Source of the DNA: Dendrophyllia cribrosa
Taxonomy: Eukaryota; Cnidaria; Anthozoa; Scleractinia; Dendrophylliidae
Assembly: GCA_024195265.1 (NCBI GenBank)
Contig: JAJLRJ010000004.1
Span: 35,348,530-35,412,529 of the forward strand
DNA: 64,000 nt
Reading direction: 5' to 3'
The notes beneath the pieces were generated by a model. That model was not told the origin of the DNA, made no database searches, and saw nothing but the letters and a program-made list of their open reading frames with translations. Position 1 is the stretch's first letter. Each line of letters opens with the position of its first letter. Shown in pieces: positions 54,201 to 64,000 of this stretch. Position numbers and translations under genes: made by a program.

Positions 54201-56764
54201 GCGATCTTACAGCCGACGACAATGGTGTCTACACAGATATCTCTTGTCCCATCAAATCGCACAAGGTCCGCTTTGTCAAAGGAAAGGTTACTAGTACGGT
54301 AGAATGGTGTGGAGAGCCTATAGCTACTGACCCGGCGAGTGACGTATTTGTTTTAAGACGGCAATATGGCACGCACAAGGGAACCATGGAGAAAAACGGA
54401 GTGCAGTTTAAAAGGATAATATCAACTGTAAAGGACAACAAGGGAAGACACATGCGATATGCTGTTATCCAGTACTTCTTCAAAGATTCTCCTGAAATAG
54501 CAATCTTGCCAGCAGCACATGGCAATTCCAAAGATGAATCAAGGATGTTCGTGCCAACTTCTAGAAGTACACTCCAGTGTCTTAAACACCACTGCAGTGA
54601 AATGAATCCATCCAATGCATATGATGCTGTTCACCGGAAGAGTGGTGATATCATGATGACAAGAGCAATCTCGGAAGAACCAAGAAACAAAAAGCAAGCA
54701 TACAACAGTCGTCAAGCTCTGAGTACAAGCTCTGCGCAGAAAGATGAAATGCTTGAGCTTCACAGGATGCTACGAGAGAATCAAGAAGAAAGCAACAAAG
54801 GATTCTTGCGAGAGATCAGCGTTACGGATAGTCCGCATGCCTTTCTTGGGTTAGAAGATCAACTGGACAACGTGGTTCGTTTCTGCACCAGCGCAACCCG
54901 GTTCTCAGTACTCGGAGTCGATGCTACATTCAAACTGGGAGACTTTTTTGTAACTCTGACCACTTACAAGAATCTGATGTTGAGAAACAGGCGCACAGGG
55001 AAGCACCCCGTATTCCTTGGTCCTTCGTTCATCCACATGTCTCGCAAAACCGAAGATTACCTGATGTTCACCCAGGCATTAGTTAGGAAGAGACACGAGT
55101 TAGCCGACCTAAAGGCTTATGGTACGGACAACGAAGAAGCTCTACGCAATGCTCTTCGAATAACCTTCGCAAACTCAGTTGCTCTTCTTTGCCGCATCCA
55201 CAAGAAGGAAAACATAGAGCATCACCTGCACTCCACTTTGAAAGTGTCAGCCAATGTCAAGAAGGAAATTTTACATGATGTGTTCGGCCAAAAGGAAGGT
55301 TCTCTCCTACACATGGGCCTATATGATGCTACGTCTGAAGACGAATTTGATCAGAAGTTGTACCTTTTGAAAGAGAAATGGGAGAAATCGGCACCGGGTT
55401 TCTACGCGTGGTTTCAGAAATTCCAGTCTGCGGATTTTAAGCAATGTATGATTGCATCAGTACGTGAAGCTTCCCAGCTCATCGACCAGCGTACCGGGCA
55501 AGTACAAGATTATACAACGAACAACAACGAGAGCGAGAACTTTGGTGTAAAGCAGTGGACTGGATTCCAGAAGTCCTCCTGGCCCGATTTCATCGACAAG
55601 TTAAGACGAAAGGCAGAATCACAGATAAGGGAAGAGGACAAGGCCCTGTACGGCAGTGGAGAGTACGAGTTGGACAAGAGATTTCAGTTCCAGCAGCTTG
55701 AACCTGGAAAGTGGCATAGCCTTACAGATAAACAGCGTCTGGATTATCGTCGCAAGGCTCGCAGCTTGGTAACATTTGAAAAGGCCAACATCGCAGAGTA
55801 CGCCACATCAACCTCCAGCATAGGAGATCAGAACACCGCATGTCAGTCAGCTTCATCTATTGAAATTGATGAAGGATCTGTGGGAAGCGAAGAGACCCAA
55901 GAACTTCCAAGAATCGTTCCTTCCTCTTCTCAAAATTGTGAAAACTCTCTCAAAGATCAAGAAGGGAAGAAGATTTCCCCTCCTGCAAGCCAAGTTCGTT
56001 TCAGCAGTGTTCCAGAACAATTGATTGCAGATGTGTGGGCGGATGCAGAGAAACTACTCAACAATCCTTTTGGAGTTATGCGGGCAGCAGGCGGAAATCC
56101 AGATGCCAGAAGTGTTGCAAGCTCTCATGGTCCGCCACACTATGTTGAACGGTTTGCTAACGGTAGAGTTGCCTGTGACAGCAAATGTTTCAGATACAAA
56201 TCAGCGCGGATATGCTGTCACACCGTTGCAGCTGCACAAGACATTGGCCATGACTGTCTCGACAAGTTCCTTGAATGGAGAAGAAAACTGAAGAGAGAGG
56301 TGTCTCTTACTCCATTGCTTGTGCAGGAAAAAACAAAGGAGGCAGCTGGAAAAAAATCTGGTAAATCAAACAGAAAGTCAGGCGACTATCGAGGTGGAAT
56401 GGTTGATGAAAGAAGAGAAAAAATCAACTCGCCAAGACCATGGATGAGTTCAACCCATCCCTTTGAAGCGGTCGAATTACGCAAGACAAGAGCACAATTG
56501 TGCGCTGGTTGCAAGGAATCTTTCAAGCAGGAGCAGCCGCCCCATGGTATTATCCTTCGCCATCCCGAAAAGGATTTCATTGCAGGGTCAAATAAATCGA
56601 AGATAACACCGACAGCTTCGCCGCGTTATTACCATGCAGATCTACAGTGTATCCGTAGACGCCATGAAAACTGGAATGCCACCACCCACAACTTAAAATA
56701 CAATGCAGTCGATGATGAAGCTAAGCTTATTATCAAAAGCTTGTTTGGACTAAACGAGGACTGA
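51272..56764 (+). CDS. MULE transposase with SWIM-like zinc motif, 3 exons, 998 aa
   Basis: Exons 51272-51315 (MDEPTIEDVDNDSDW split), 52419-52539 and 53933-56764 have GT-AG borders and matching phases. The long third exon has no stop. Catalytic triad candidates of the MULE DDE domain: D385 in VLGVDATFKLGDFF, D454 in YGTDNEEALRNA and E588 in TTNNNESENFG. A SWIM-like cluster follows: C803, C807, C816 and H818 in VACDSKCFRYKSARICCH. The C terminus has further Cys/His residues (LCAGCKESF, later YHADLQCIRRRH), perhaps another metal site. Residues 15-55 are acidic/basic and may hold a nuclear localisation signal (SPLKKKVKED). It would bind the TIR arrays and cut and paste the element. Intact frames plus an exact target duplication suggest recent activity. 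Confidence 0.88.
52540..53932 (+). other. MULE intron 2 with insertion
   Basis: From GTAAAT to TTCCTCAG. About 52610-53000 has GGCGTGGCTAATTCAAAGGG at one side and GAGCTCTAATTCAAGGCG at the other and looks like a separate degenerate repeat. Near 53312 a GGCGGCCATCTTTGATGCCA / CCAAGATGGCCACC hairpin occurs. No coding potential. Confidence 0.45.
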
Positions 56765-57396
56765 GTTCAGTTACTGTCAGTTACTTTCCTGATTCTTTGA
56801 AGAACACTGTTTGAACATTGTTATCGTTGTTGTTACAATTGACGTTACTCACACTGTAGGGGTTAGAAAGTACTGAGCATGTGAACTATCGTGACCAGGA
56901 ATTAAGGTTAGGTAGAAACAACATTCCCATTAGCTAGAAAAATTATAGACTAAGGAAAAATTCGATATTTGATCTAATGTTACCCTTTTGATATATCGTT
57001 TTGGTTTGTCCCGAGATTTCTCGTAATGATTTTTTTTTTCACTCACAAAATAGTTTGCATGTTCTTACTCGCTGTGACTTTTCATTAAAGTTGTGGATTC
57101 AGAGAACACGAGGTCGAGGTATTTTAACTCTTGAGTTCTACTCAAAAAAGGTATCACATGTATAAAGTATAACTTTTCACTAATACCACTATCCCTAATT
57201 ATCGAAGTGGTTGATTTCCGAATAGAACGGATGCACGGGGGGGGGGGGGGGGGGGGGGGGTCAGTGAGGGTACAATAATCTGTAACAGCCTTACAGACGG
57301 GACTTAAGCCGCCGTCTCAAAGGATAATTTAATTTAAAAAAAGTTCAGTAACATAGCATCAGCAATTATCGAGTGTCTTATTCTGAATCATTTACG
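56765..57396 (+). other. MULE 3' region with a G run
   Basis: Non-coding. ATTAAA at 57083 is the nearest candidate polyadenylation signal. A 24-nt G homopolymer lies at 57237-57260, just inside the right TIR array. Confidence 0.5.
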
Positions 57397-58511
57397 TGTC
57401 ATTCCGCTCCATTTCGTTTCGTTCCGGTTCATTCCGCTCCATTCCGGTTCATTCCGCCTCGTTCCGCTCTATTCCGCTCTATTCCGCTCCATTCCGGTCC
57501 ATTCCGGTTCATTCCGCTCCATTCCGCCTCATTCCGGTTCATTTCGCTCATTCCGGTGTTTAGTAACGCCCCTATACCAGTCGCTTTTTGTGAAATGTAG
57601 AACAGTTGTTAAAGAAGCTATTAAAGCTATGTCATGAGGATTGCGATGTTTCCGGCTCAAAACACGAAATAATTATACAGATTATAAAACACCAAGCAAA
57701 ATATATCAATTACATGACCTTTAAAGTCCGACTTCACTACTTGTAGAGTTTTTGTTTCCTTTAACATTTTCCTTTAGCATTTCGAAGCATTGAAAATCGA
57801 GTTGATTCCAACAGTCCCGACAAGAGAGCAGTTCGCACCCATTGTGATAATCTGACAATGTTCAAACATTTTTGTAGTACTGCATGTACACCATTAGTAG
57901 TACTGCATTTGTCTCAGAAAACAAACTCTAATTTAATACCAGTTATGTTGATACAGTTGTTGTTGCCTATCATAAAAATATACTTCCTTCAGACAAATTC
58001 AGTCTCTCTCAAAATCGTAGAAATGACATCCCGCAAAATACAAAAAGTCGCAAATTCAAACTCCTGCAAGAATATGACTCTTTACGGTATTACTAGCAAA
58101 CAAGAGAAAAAGTTATTTTCTCTTGAAGTAAACCCGCAGAGAAATTTAATTTTTTTTTGTTTTTAACATAATGGAGTATGAATACAAAAGTCAGATTATT
58201 ATTTTCAATTTATTCAACATATTTCTCCCGGTTTTGCGTTGCTTCGACCACTGGTACTCCTTTGGCACCTAACGCTGACCAGTATGATGTAGGACTCAAT
58301 CCTGTCACGCTCGCAGGTACAAATTTATATTTTGGTCCTTTTGCATTGCGGTTATAGGTTTGTTCTGCTGGCGTCCATATCTTTTAACGTGACATATTTT
58401 TGTCTTTTTCGCAATGGATACATGCCTTACATGCCAAGAGCATGTACTCAATAGCCAGCTCATGAACAATTTTTGGTATTTTGATAGACTTGATACACTG
58501 CATTTTCGGAG

Positions 58512-58733
58512 GTGGATTTGGAATTTGCTTTGACATGCTTTACGGCATTTCACGTGGCACCTGGAGAAAATACTTGCGGAGATAAGTGTTTAGCCTGTCC
58601 GACTTCTTACTCTAAAGGTAATTATATAATTACAACCAGAGGTTGTTTTGGACTGGCTAATAGAGACGTCAGATGTAATGCATGTAAGCGACCTTTTAAA
58701 AGATTGTGTGACATATGCTTCCCGATCGTATAA
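58512..58733 (+). CDS. Cys-rich 73-codon ORF in the right arm
   Basis: Mirror copy of 46087-46308 with about ten amino-acid differences: MDLEFALTCFTAFHVAPGEN, TCGDKCLACPTSYSKG, RGCFGLANRDVRCNACKRP, then FKRLCDICFPIV and stop. The upstream frame in this arm is closed, so if real it is the last exon of something decayed. See the left-arm entry for the transposase-tail reading. Confidence 0.35.
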   Translation: MDLEFALTCFTAFHVAPGENTCGDKCLACPTSYSKGNYIITTRGCFGLANRDVRCNACKRPFKRLCDICFPIV

Positions 58734-59659
58734 ACCGAACACGCACGCATATGAAAGCATATAAAAGTTGTTAGAGTATTTTCTTAACTCATTTCCAAGC
58801 AAATGAAAACTATAAAGCTATTTGTACTTGCATATGAATATTGCATAATCAAGCATGTTTCCAATTGTTTTGAAATATGTTTTGGACTGTTGCGTGACTG
58901 TTTTTGCATGAATAATTCTTTGTTAGTTTATTTCTTATCCTTTCGATTATTATGAACTATAATTCCATTTCATTTTATATGAAATCGACCTTTTGTGTGT
59001 TTTCAACATTCTGTAAACTAGAATAGAAGTAACTCTTCAAGTATGAATTTGAGGTTATGTATTAACTTCTCTTTAAATTTTTCAATGGGTTAAAATTGAG
59101 GCCAAAAATTTTTTAACTGTTTTTAAAAGTTGTAGGATAGATCTAATTTAGAGTGGTATTATCTCGTTAGAACAAGTTTTCTCATTAGAGATAATTTCCT
59201 CTCAAATCGATCATTTTTTGACATATTTGAAATGTTGTGTGACAGGGTTAATGATTAACGTCTGTTGATTGACAGCTGCTATACCATTTCTCTTGAAATT
59301 GTGTTTGGAGGTTACTTAAGGGACAAACATTACACATGTAATGTTTGAATGAATTCCTTTATATCCTGTGAGTGTTACAACTGTATCCATTTTATATGAA
59401 ATATATGATAATTTTAGGGGTTTTGCCACTACATAACTATGGGGGAGCCCAGTTCCTCTTGGAATAATGGCAGATGTAAACTACTTTGGATTTTTAAATC
59501 TTTTATCGAAACCTTTATACTGGCAAAGTATAAAATCGGAGAGATGGCTTGTGCCACACTTGCCTGGTCCTATGGTGGACTCACTCTTAATGTGAATATT
59601 AAAAAGACAAGAAAAGTGGCAAATTGTTTGGTTAGTTGATTGATTCTGTCATTCAATCA

Positions 59660-60121
59660 TCCATCCATCCATGCATCCATCCATCCATCCCATCCATTCA
59701 TCCGTCCATCCATCCATCCCATCCATCCATCCCATCCATCCCATCCATCCATCCATCCATCTATCCATCCCATCCATTCATCCATCCATCCATCCCATCC
59801 CATCCATCCATCCCATCCATCCATCCATCCCATCCATCCCATCCATCCATCCCATCCATCCATCCATCCATCCCATCCATCCATCCATCCATCCATCCAA
59901 TCCATCCATCCATCCATCCAATCCATCCATCCATTCATCCCATCCATTCATCCATCCATCCATCCTATCCATCCCATCCATCCATCCCATCCATCTATCC
60001 CATCCATCCATCCCATCCATCCATCCATCCCATCATCCATCCATCCCATCCATTCATCCATCCATCCATCCCATCCATCTATCCCATCCATCCATCCATC
60101 CATCCATCCATGCATCCATTC
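59660..60121 (+). repeat. (CATC)n satellite array in interrupted unit 4, first block
   Basis: Follows GATTGATTCTGTCATTCAAT directly downstream of the TTAA element. It ends at CATCCATTCAAG, where the lead AAGACAAGAAAAGTTGCAAA is repeated (60130), so this unit contains an internal lead-plus-array duplication. Confidence 0.95.
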
Positions 60122-60185
60122 AAGAAAAGACAAGAAAAGTTGCAAATTGTTTGGTTAGTTGATTGATTCTGTCTTTCAATCATTC

Positions 60186-60384
60186 GTCCATCCATGCATC
60201 CATCCATGCATCCATCAATCCATCCATCCATCCCATTCATCCATCCATCCATCCCATCCATCCAACCCATCCATCCATCCATCCATCCATCCATCCCATC
60301 CATCCATCCCATCCATCCATCCATCCATCCATCCCATCCCATTCATCCATCCATCCATCCCATCCATCCATCCCATCCATCCAT
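60186..60384 (+). repeat. (CATC)n satellite array in unit 4, second block
   Basis: About 200 bp of the same tetramer array, broken at 60385 by a TIR element and resumed at 61068. Confidence 0.95.
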
Positions 60385-61067
60385 CTCAAGCAGTTTAAGG
60401 CCTGGGTTTAAAGTCTGTTCCGAAAATATGGTTGACACTTAATATCTTCGGCTAGATTGCCTAAACCAGGTTAAAATTTTCCCTGAATGTAAATCTTGAC
60501 GTCTTCTTCTGCCTTAACGTATAAGTTTGGTCATGTGACAAGTCACGTGATCAAAATTTAAAAATTAAGGAAATCGGCGATATGCCAGCGAATTTTCTTT
60601 GTATAGTTGAATAAATTAGCTTTTGCGATGGAGGTTTAACATATCTAACCTTCTACGTTTGGAATGATTGTCCTCGAGTTTTAAAATTACAGTTATAGAT
60701 AATCAAAGGTTGAATTTTGGACTTAAAAATGACTTTTGTCCTCATAAATTTTTTTTGGAGAACAATGGACGATCATTCCAAACGTGAAGGGCTGGAAATA
60801 TTTCATCTGCATCAGAAAAGCGTTTTTACTTTATGTTTTCTCTTAAACTCGTCGGCAATTCGTCAAATATTTGCTATTTTAAGAAAAATGGCCACGTGAC
60901 ATGTCACGTGACTTATGGGAAAGCTTACCATACTTAAAAATGTTAAGGACGATAAGACCTTTACATGTGCCAAATTTGGATCCAGTTCCATGCCCTGTGT
61001 TAAAGTTATCACGAAAAAACTGTTTTTCCTGATTAAAGCCTTTGACCCAGGCCTTAAACTACTTGAG
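60385..61067. mobile_element. 683-bp TIR element inserted in the satellite
   Basis: CTCAAGCAGTTTAAGGCCTG at the left and CAGGCCTTAAACTACTTGAG at the right are inverted. The interior has the paired words CATGTGACAAGTCACGTGA and CACGTGACATGTCACGTGAC near 60530 and 60893, and CATTCCAAACGT opposite ACGTTTGGAATGAT. Flanks are satellite on both sides, so the target duplication cannot be resolved. No transposase. Confidence 0.8.
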
Positions 61068-61304
61068 ATCCATCCATCCATTCATCCATCCATCCATCTA
61101 TCCATCCCATCCCATCCATCCATCCCATCCATCCATCCATCCCTCCATCCCATCCATCCATTCATCCATCCCATCCATCCAATCCATCCATACCATCCAT
61201 CCAGCCATCCCATCCATCCATCCATCCCATCCATCTATCCCATCCATCTATCCCATCCATCCATCCATGCATCCATCCATCCATGCATCCATTCATCCAT
61301 CCAT
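61068..61304 (+). repeat. (CATC)n satellite array in unit 4, third block
   Basis: The remainder of the array after the 683-bp insertion, ending in the standard CATCCATGGAAATGTGAAAT border. Confidence 0.95.
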
Positions 61305-61559
61305 GGAAATGTGAAATAAAGTATTGAAGTATTGAATATTGCATCCATCCATCCGTCCCATCCATCATTTCATGCAAAAGAGTGTGCTTAAATTTTAGTT
61401 CATGTTTTCTGTCTTTCGCAGGGACAGACAATGAATTTGTTCCAAGAGCGGAATGATGGAACAAACAGTTTTACCTTTAACACTCGGGTTTACGTAACCA
61501 TCCGGCAAGCAACACTATACATTTTATGAGCCTAACCTAATTTATTTTCTCCACTTTAG

Positions 61560-61616
61560 TTGATGGTGATGAGAAGTTCGATTATTTTCGACCAGATGAG
61601 GATTTTGTGCCTGAAG
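61560..61616 (+). CDS. Amplified 57-nt exon, copy E4
   Basis: Encodes [20 protein letters not shown]. The donor is GTATCC. The read-through tail is GILLKVFHFE followed by TAA within GAATAAATG. The shared VPE ending places it in one subgroup with E5 and E6. Confidence 0.6.
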
Positions 61617-61875
61617 GTATCCTTCTAAAAGTTTTTCATTTTGAATAAATGTGATATTTGTCCTGAATAACAAGGGGCTCAGCCCCCCTGGGCTCCCGCC
61701 CTAGACTCACCACAGAAAGTATCTTTGAAGCTAAAAAGAGCAATTATATGAATAAATCTTTCTGGCTGCAAGCCCTTGTTAAGTAAGCAAATCATAACTT
61801 TAATGTGAATATGAAAATGACAAAAAAAGTTGCAAATTGGTAGTTTAGTTGATTGATTCTGCCATTCAATCATTC

Positions 61876-62187
61876 GTCCATCCATCCATTCATCCATTCA
61901 TCCCATTCATCCATCCCATCCATCCATCCATCCCATCCATCCATCCATCCATCCCATCCATCCCATCCATCCATCCATCTCATCTCATCCCATCCATCCA
62001 TCCCATCCATCTATCCCATCCATCCCATCCATCTATCCATACATGCATCCATCCCATCCATCCATCCCATCTATCCATCCATCCATCCATCCCATCCATC
62101 TATCCCATCCATCTATCCCATCCATCTATCCCATCCATCCATCCATCCATGCATCCATCCATCCATGCATCCATTCATCCATCCATG
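61876..62187 (+). repeat. (CATC)n satellite array in unit 5
   Basis: About 310 bp between CATTCAATCATTCG and CATGGAAATGTGAAATAAAG; one of the shortest arrays. Confidence 0.95.
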
Positions 62188-62442
62188 GAAATGTGAAATA
62201 AAGTATTGAAGTATTGAATATTGCATCCATCCATCCATCCCATCCATCATTTCATGCAAGAGAGTATGCTTAAATTTTAGTTCATGTTTTCTGTCTTTCG
62301 CAGGGACAGACAATGAATTTGTTCCAAGAGCGGAATGATGGAACAAACAGTTTTACCTTTATTACTCGGGTTTACGTAGCCAGCCGGCAAGCAACACTGT
62401 ACACTCTTATGAGCCTAACCTAATTTATTTTCTCCTCTTTAG

Positions 62443-62499
62443 TTGATGGTGATGAGAACTTCGATAATTTTCAACCAGATGAGGATTTTGTGCCTGAAG
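62443..62499 (+). CDS. Amplified 57-nt exon, copy E5
   Basis: Encodes [20 protein letters not shown], with K to N and Y to N changes. The acceptor tract is TTTTCTCCTCTTTAG, the donor GTATGC. The frame is intact. Confidence 0.6.
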
Positions 62500-62756
62500 G
62501 TATGCTTCTAAAAGTTTTTCATTTTGAATAAACGTGATATTTGTCCTGAATAACAAGGGGCTCAGCCCCCCTGGGCTCCCGCCCTAGACTCACCACAGAA
62601 AGTATCTTTGAAACTAAAAAGAGCAATCATATGAATAAATCTTTAAGGCTGCAAGCCGTTGTTAAATAAGCAAATCATAACTTTAATGTGAATATAAAAA
62701 AGACAAGAAAAGTTGCAAATTGTTTGGTTAGTTGATTGATTCTGTCATTCAATCAT

Positions 62757-63313
62757 TCATCCATCCATGCATCCATCCATCCATCCCATCCATCCATCCA
62801 TCCCATCCATCCATCCATCCCATCCATCCATCCCATCCATCCATCCATTCATTCATCCATCCCATCCATCCATCCATCCATCCATCCCATCCATCCATCC
62901 ATCCATCCCATCCATCCATCCCATCCATCCATTCATCCATCCATCCCATCCATCCATCCATCCATCCATCCCATCCATCCATCCATCCATCCAATCCATC
63001 CATCCAATCCATCCATCCAACCCATCCATCCATCCCATCCATCCGTCCCATCCATCCCATCCATCCATCCCATCCATCCATCCATCCATCCCATCCATCC
63101 ATCCATCCATCCCATCCATTCATCCATCCATCCCATCCATCCATTCCATCCATTCATCCATCCATCCCATCCATCCATCCATCCCATCCATCCCATCCAT
63201 CCAATCCATCCAGCCATCCCATCCATCCATCCCATCCATCCATCTATCCATCCCATCCATCCATCCATGCATCCTTGCATCCATCCATCCATGCATCCAT
63301 TCATCCATCCATG
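62757..63313 (+). repeat. (CATC)n satellite array in unit 6
   Basis: About 560 bp with the same borders as in the other units; contains variants CATCCGTCCC and CATCCTTGC. Confidence 0.95.
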
Positions 63314-63568
63314 GAAATGTGAAATAAAGTATTGAAGTATTGGATATTGCATCCATCCATCCATCCCATCCATCATTTCATGCAAGAGAGTGTGCTTAAA
63401 TTTTGGTTCATGTTTTCTGTCTTTCGCAGGGACAGACAATGAATTTGTTCCAAGAGCGGAATGATGGAACAAACAGTTTTACCTTTAATACTCGGGTTTA
63501 CGTAGCCAGCCGGCAAGCAACACTATACACTCTTATGAGCCTAACCTAATTCATCTTCTCCACTTTAG

Positions 63569-63625
63569 TTGATGGTGATGAGAAGTTCGATTATTTTCGG
63601 CCAGATGTGGATTTTGTGCCTGAAG
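63569..63625 (+). CDS. Amplified 57-nt exon, copy E6
   Basis: Encodes [20 protein letters not shown] (E to V in PDED). AG and GTATGC borders, AATAAATG downstream. The following unit (from 63626) is cut by the window end, so more copies probably lie beyond. Confidence 0.6.
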
Positions 63626-63885
63626 GTATGCTTCTAAAAGTTTTTCATTTTGAATAAATGTGATATTTGTCCTGAATAACAAGGGGCTCAGCCCCCCTGG
63701 GCTCCCGCCCTAGACTCACCACAGAAAGTATCTTTGAAACTAAAAAGAGCAATCATATGAATAAATCTTTTAGGCTGCAAGCCCTTGTTAAGTAAGCAAA
63801 TCATAACTTTAATGTGAATATGAAAATGACAAGAAAAGTTGCAAATTGGTAGGTTAGTTGATTGATTCTGCCATTCAATCATTCG

Positions 63886-64000
63886 TCCATCCATCCATTC
63901 ATCCATTCATCCCATTCATCCATCCCATCCATCCATCCATCCATCCATCCATCCCATCCATCGATCCCATCCATCCATCCCATCCATCCATCCCATCCCA
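63886..64000 (+). repeat. (CATC)n satellite array in unit 7, truncated by the window
   Basis: The array begins after CATTCAATCATTCGTC and runs off the window, with one CGATCC variant near 63962. Confidence 0.9.

Larger units (their letters stand above)
50860..57571 (+). mobile_element. Apparently complete Mutator-like element (MULE), 6.7 kb
   Basis: Both ends begin GGGCGTTACTAAACACCGGA when read inwards and continue identically for about 70 nt. The target duplication CTATACCAGT (10 bp) is exact at 50850-50859 and 57572-57581; 8-11 bp duplications are characteristic of Mutator-like transposons. The TIRs (about 50860-51045 and 57397-57571) consist of tandem 10-mers of the type CCGGAATGGA with variants. 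The interior encodes one MULE transposase in sense orientation. Confidence 0.92.
49766..57757. other. 8-kb insertion in the right arm that hosts the MULE
   Basis: The left arm (AATGTTAAGGTTTTACGAGA) is continuous where the right arm is split between GTAAAACCTT (to 49765) and CCTTTAACATT (from 57758), so CCTT may be a 4-bp duplication. Without the MULE the inserted DNA is about 1.27 kb of AT-rich sequence with a weak minus-strand frame (49723-49971). I do not recognise its family. Confidence 0.5.
41248..59586. mobile_element. Composite fold-back transposon with TTAA target duplication
   Basis: TIR GAGTGAGTCCACCATAGGAC at the left and its inverse at the right end exactly at TTAA (41244-41247 and 59587-59590). 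The sister tandem units carry the uninterrupted site AACTTTAATGTG. Inverted arms: left 41248-41520 plus 45516-47266; right 57762-59586 plus 49544-49765. Each arm is split by one insertion (41521-45515; 49766-57757). Without them the element would be about 6.35 kb, with arms of about 2 kb and a 2.3-kb core. TTAA targets are used by piggyBac and Kolobok transposons. No full transposase is visible, so the superfamily is open. Confidence 0.8.

Noticed and set aside
36136..63313. CRISPR-like array
   Set aside because: Tetranucleotide satellite in an animal genome without direct-repeat/spacer structure.

Overview
This is a stretch of an animal nuclear genome, most likely a cnidarian and probably an anthozoan such as a stony coral. 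The reasons are intron-rich animal genes with GT-AG junctions, a TAB2/TAB3-type signalling gene, AT-rich intergenic DNA, and very dense LINE, SINE and hairpin-MITE debris of a kind I associate with coral genomes. No species can be named from sequence alone. LAYOUT: 1-7.4 kb is repeat-rich DNA with an 85-nt G homopolymer, several hairpin/TIR elements and two decayed LINE 3' ends. 7.44-24.3 kb is one plus-strand gene of eleven coding exons, read as a TAB2/TAB3 orthologue: an N-terminal CUE domain, a proline/serine-rich linker, a coiled coil and a C-terminal NZF/RanBP2 zinc finger, about 368 aa. Its introns are full of mobile elements. 24.3-34.6 kb has no convincing gene; it holds nested MITEs, an inverted minisatellite pair, a 0.7 kb palindrome and TIR elements. 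34.7-64 kb (running off the window) is an unrecognised plus-strand gene for a small, very acidic, repeat-containing protein. Its last exon, with its flanking intron, has been tandemly amplified: six in-frame 57-nt copies (37390, 38354, 41014, 61560, 62443, 63569), each preceded by an intron carrying a long (CATC)n-type satellite, with a seventh unit cut by the window end. One unit was invaded at a TTAA site by an 18.3 kb composite element (41248-59586). That element is a fold-back transposon with arms of about 2 kb and a decayed gene fragment in its core, and it was later broken by two insertions. The second insertion itself hosts an apparently intact 6.7 kb Mutator-like transposon (50860-57571, 10-bp target duplication, 998-aa MULE transposase with a SWIM-like zinc motif). 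HOW THE PIECES RELATE: the TAB2-like gene is ordinary host biology (ubiquitin-sensing adaptor for TAK1 signalling). The right half is a record of nested events: exon duplication, then insertion of the TTAA element into one duplicate (the sister units still show the empty site), then insertions into each arm, then a MULE. The very long open frames over the satellites ([13 protein letters not shown] or [12 protein letters not shown]) are not genes. All intron-exon structures come from reading splice signals and phase by eye; no transcript evidence was available.
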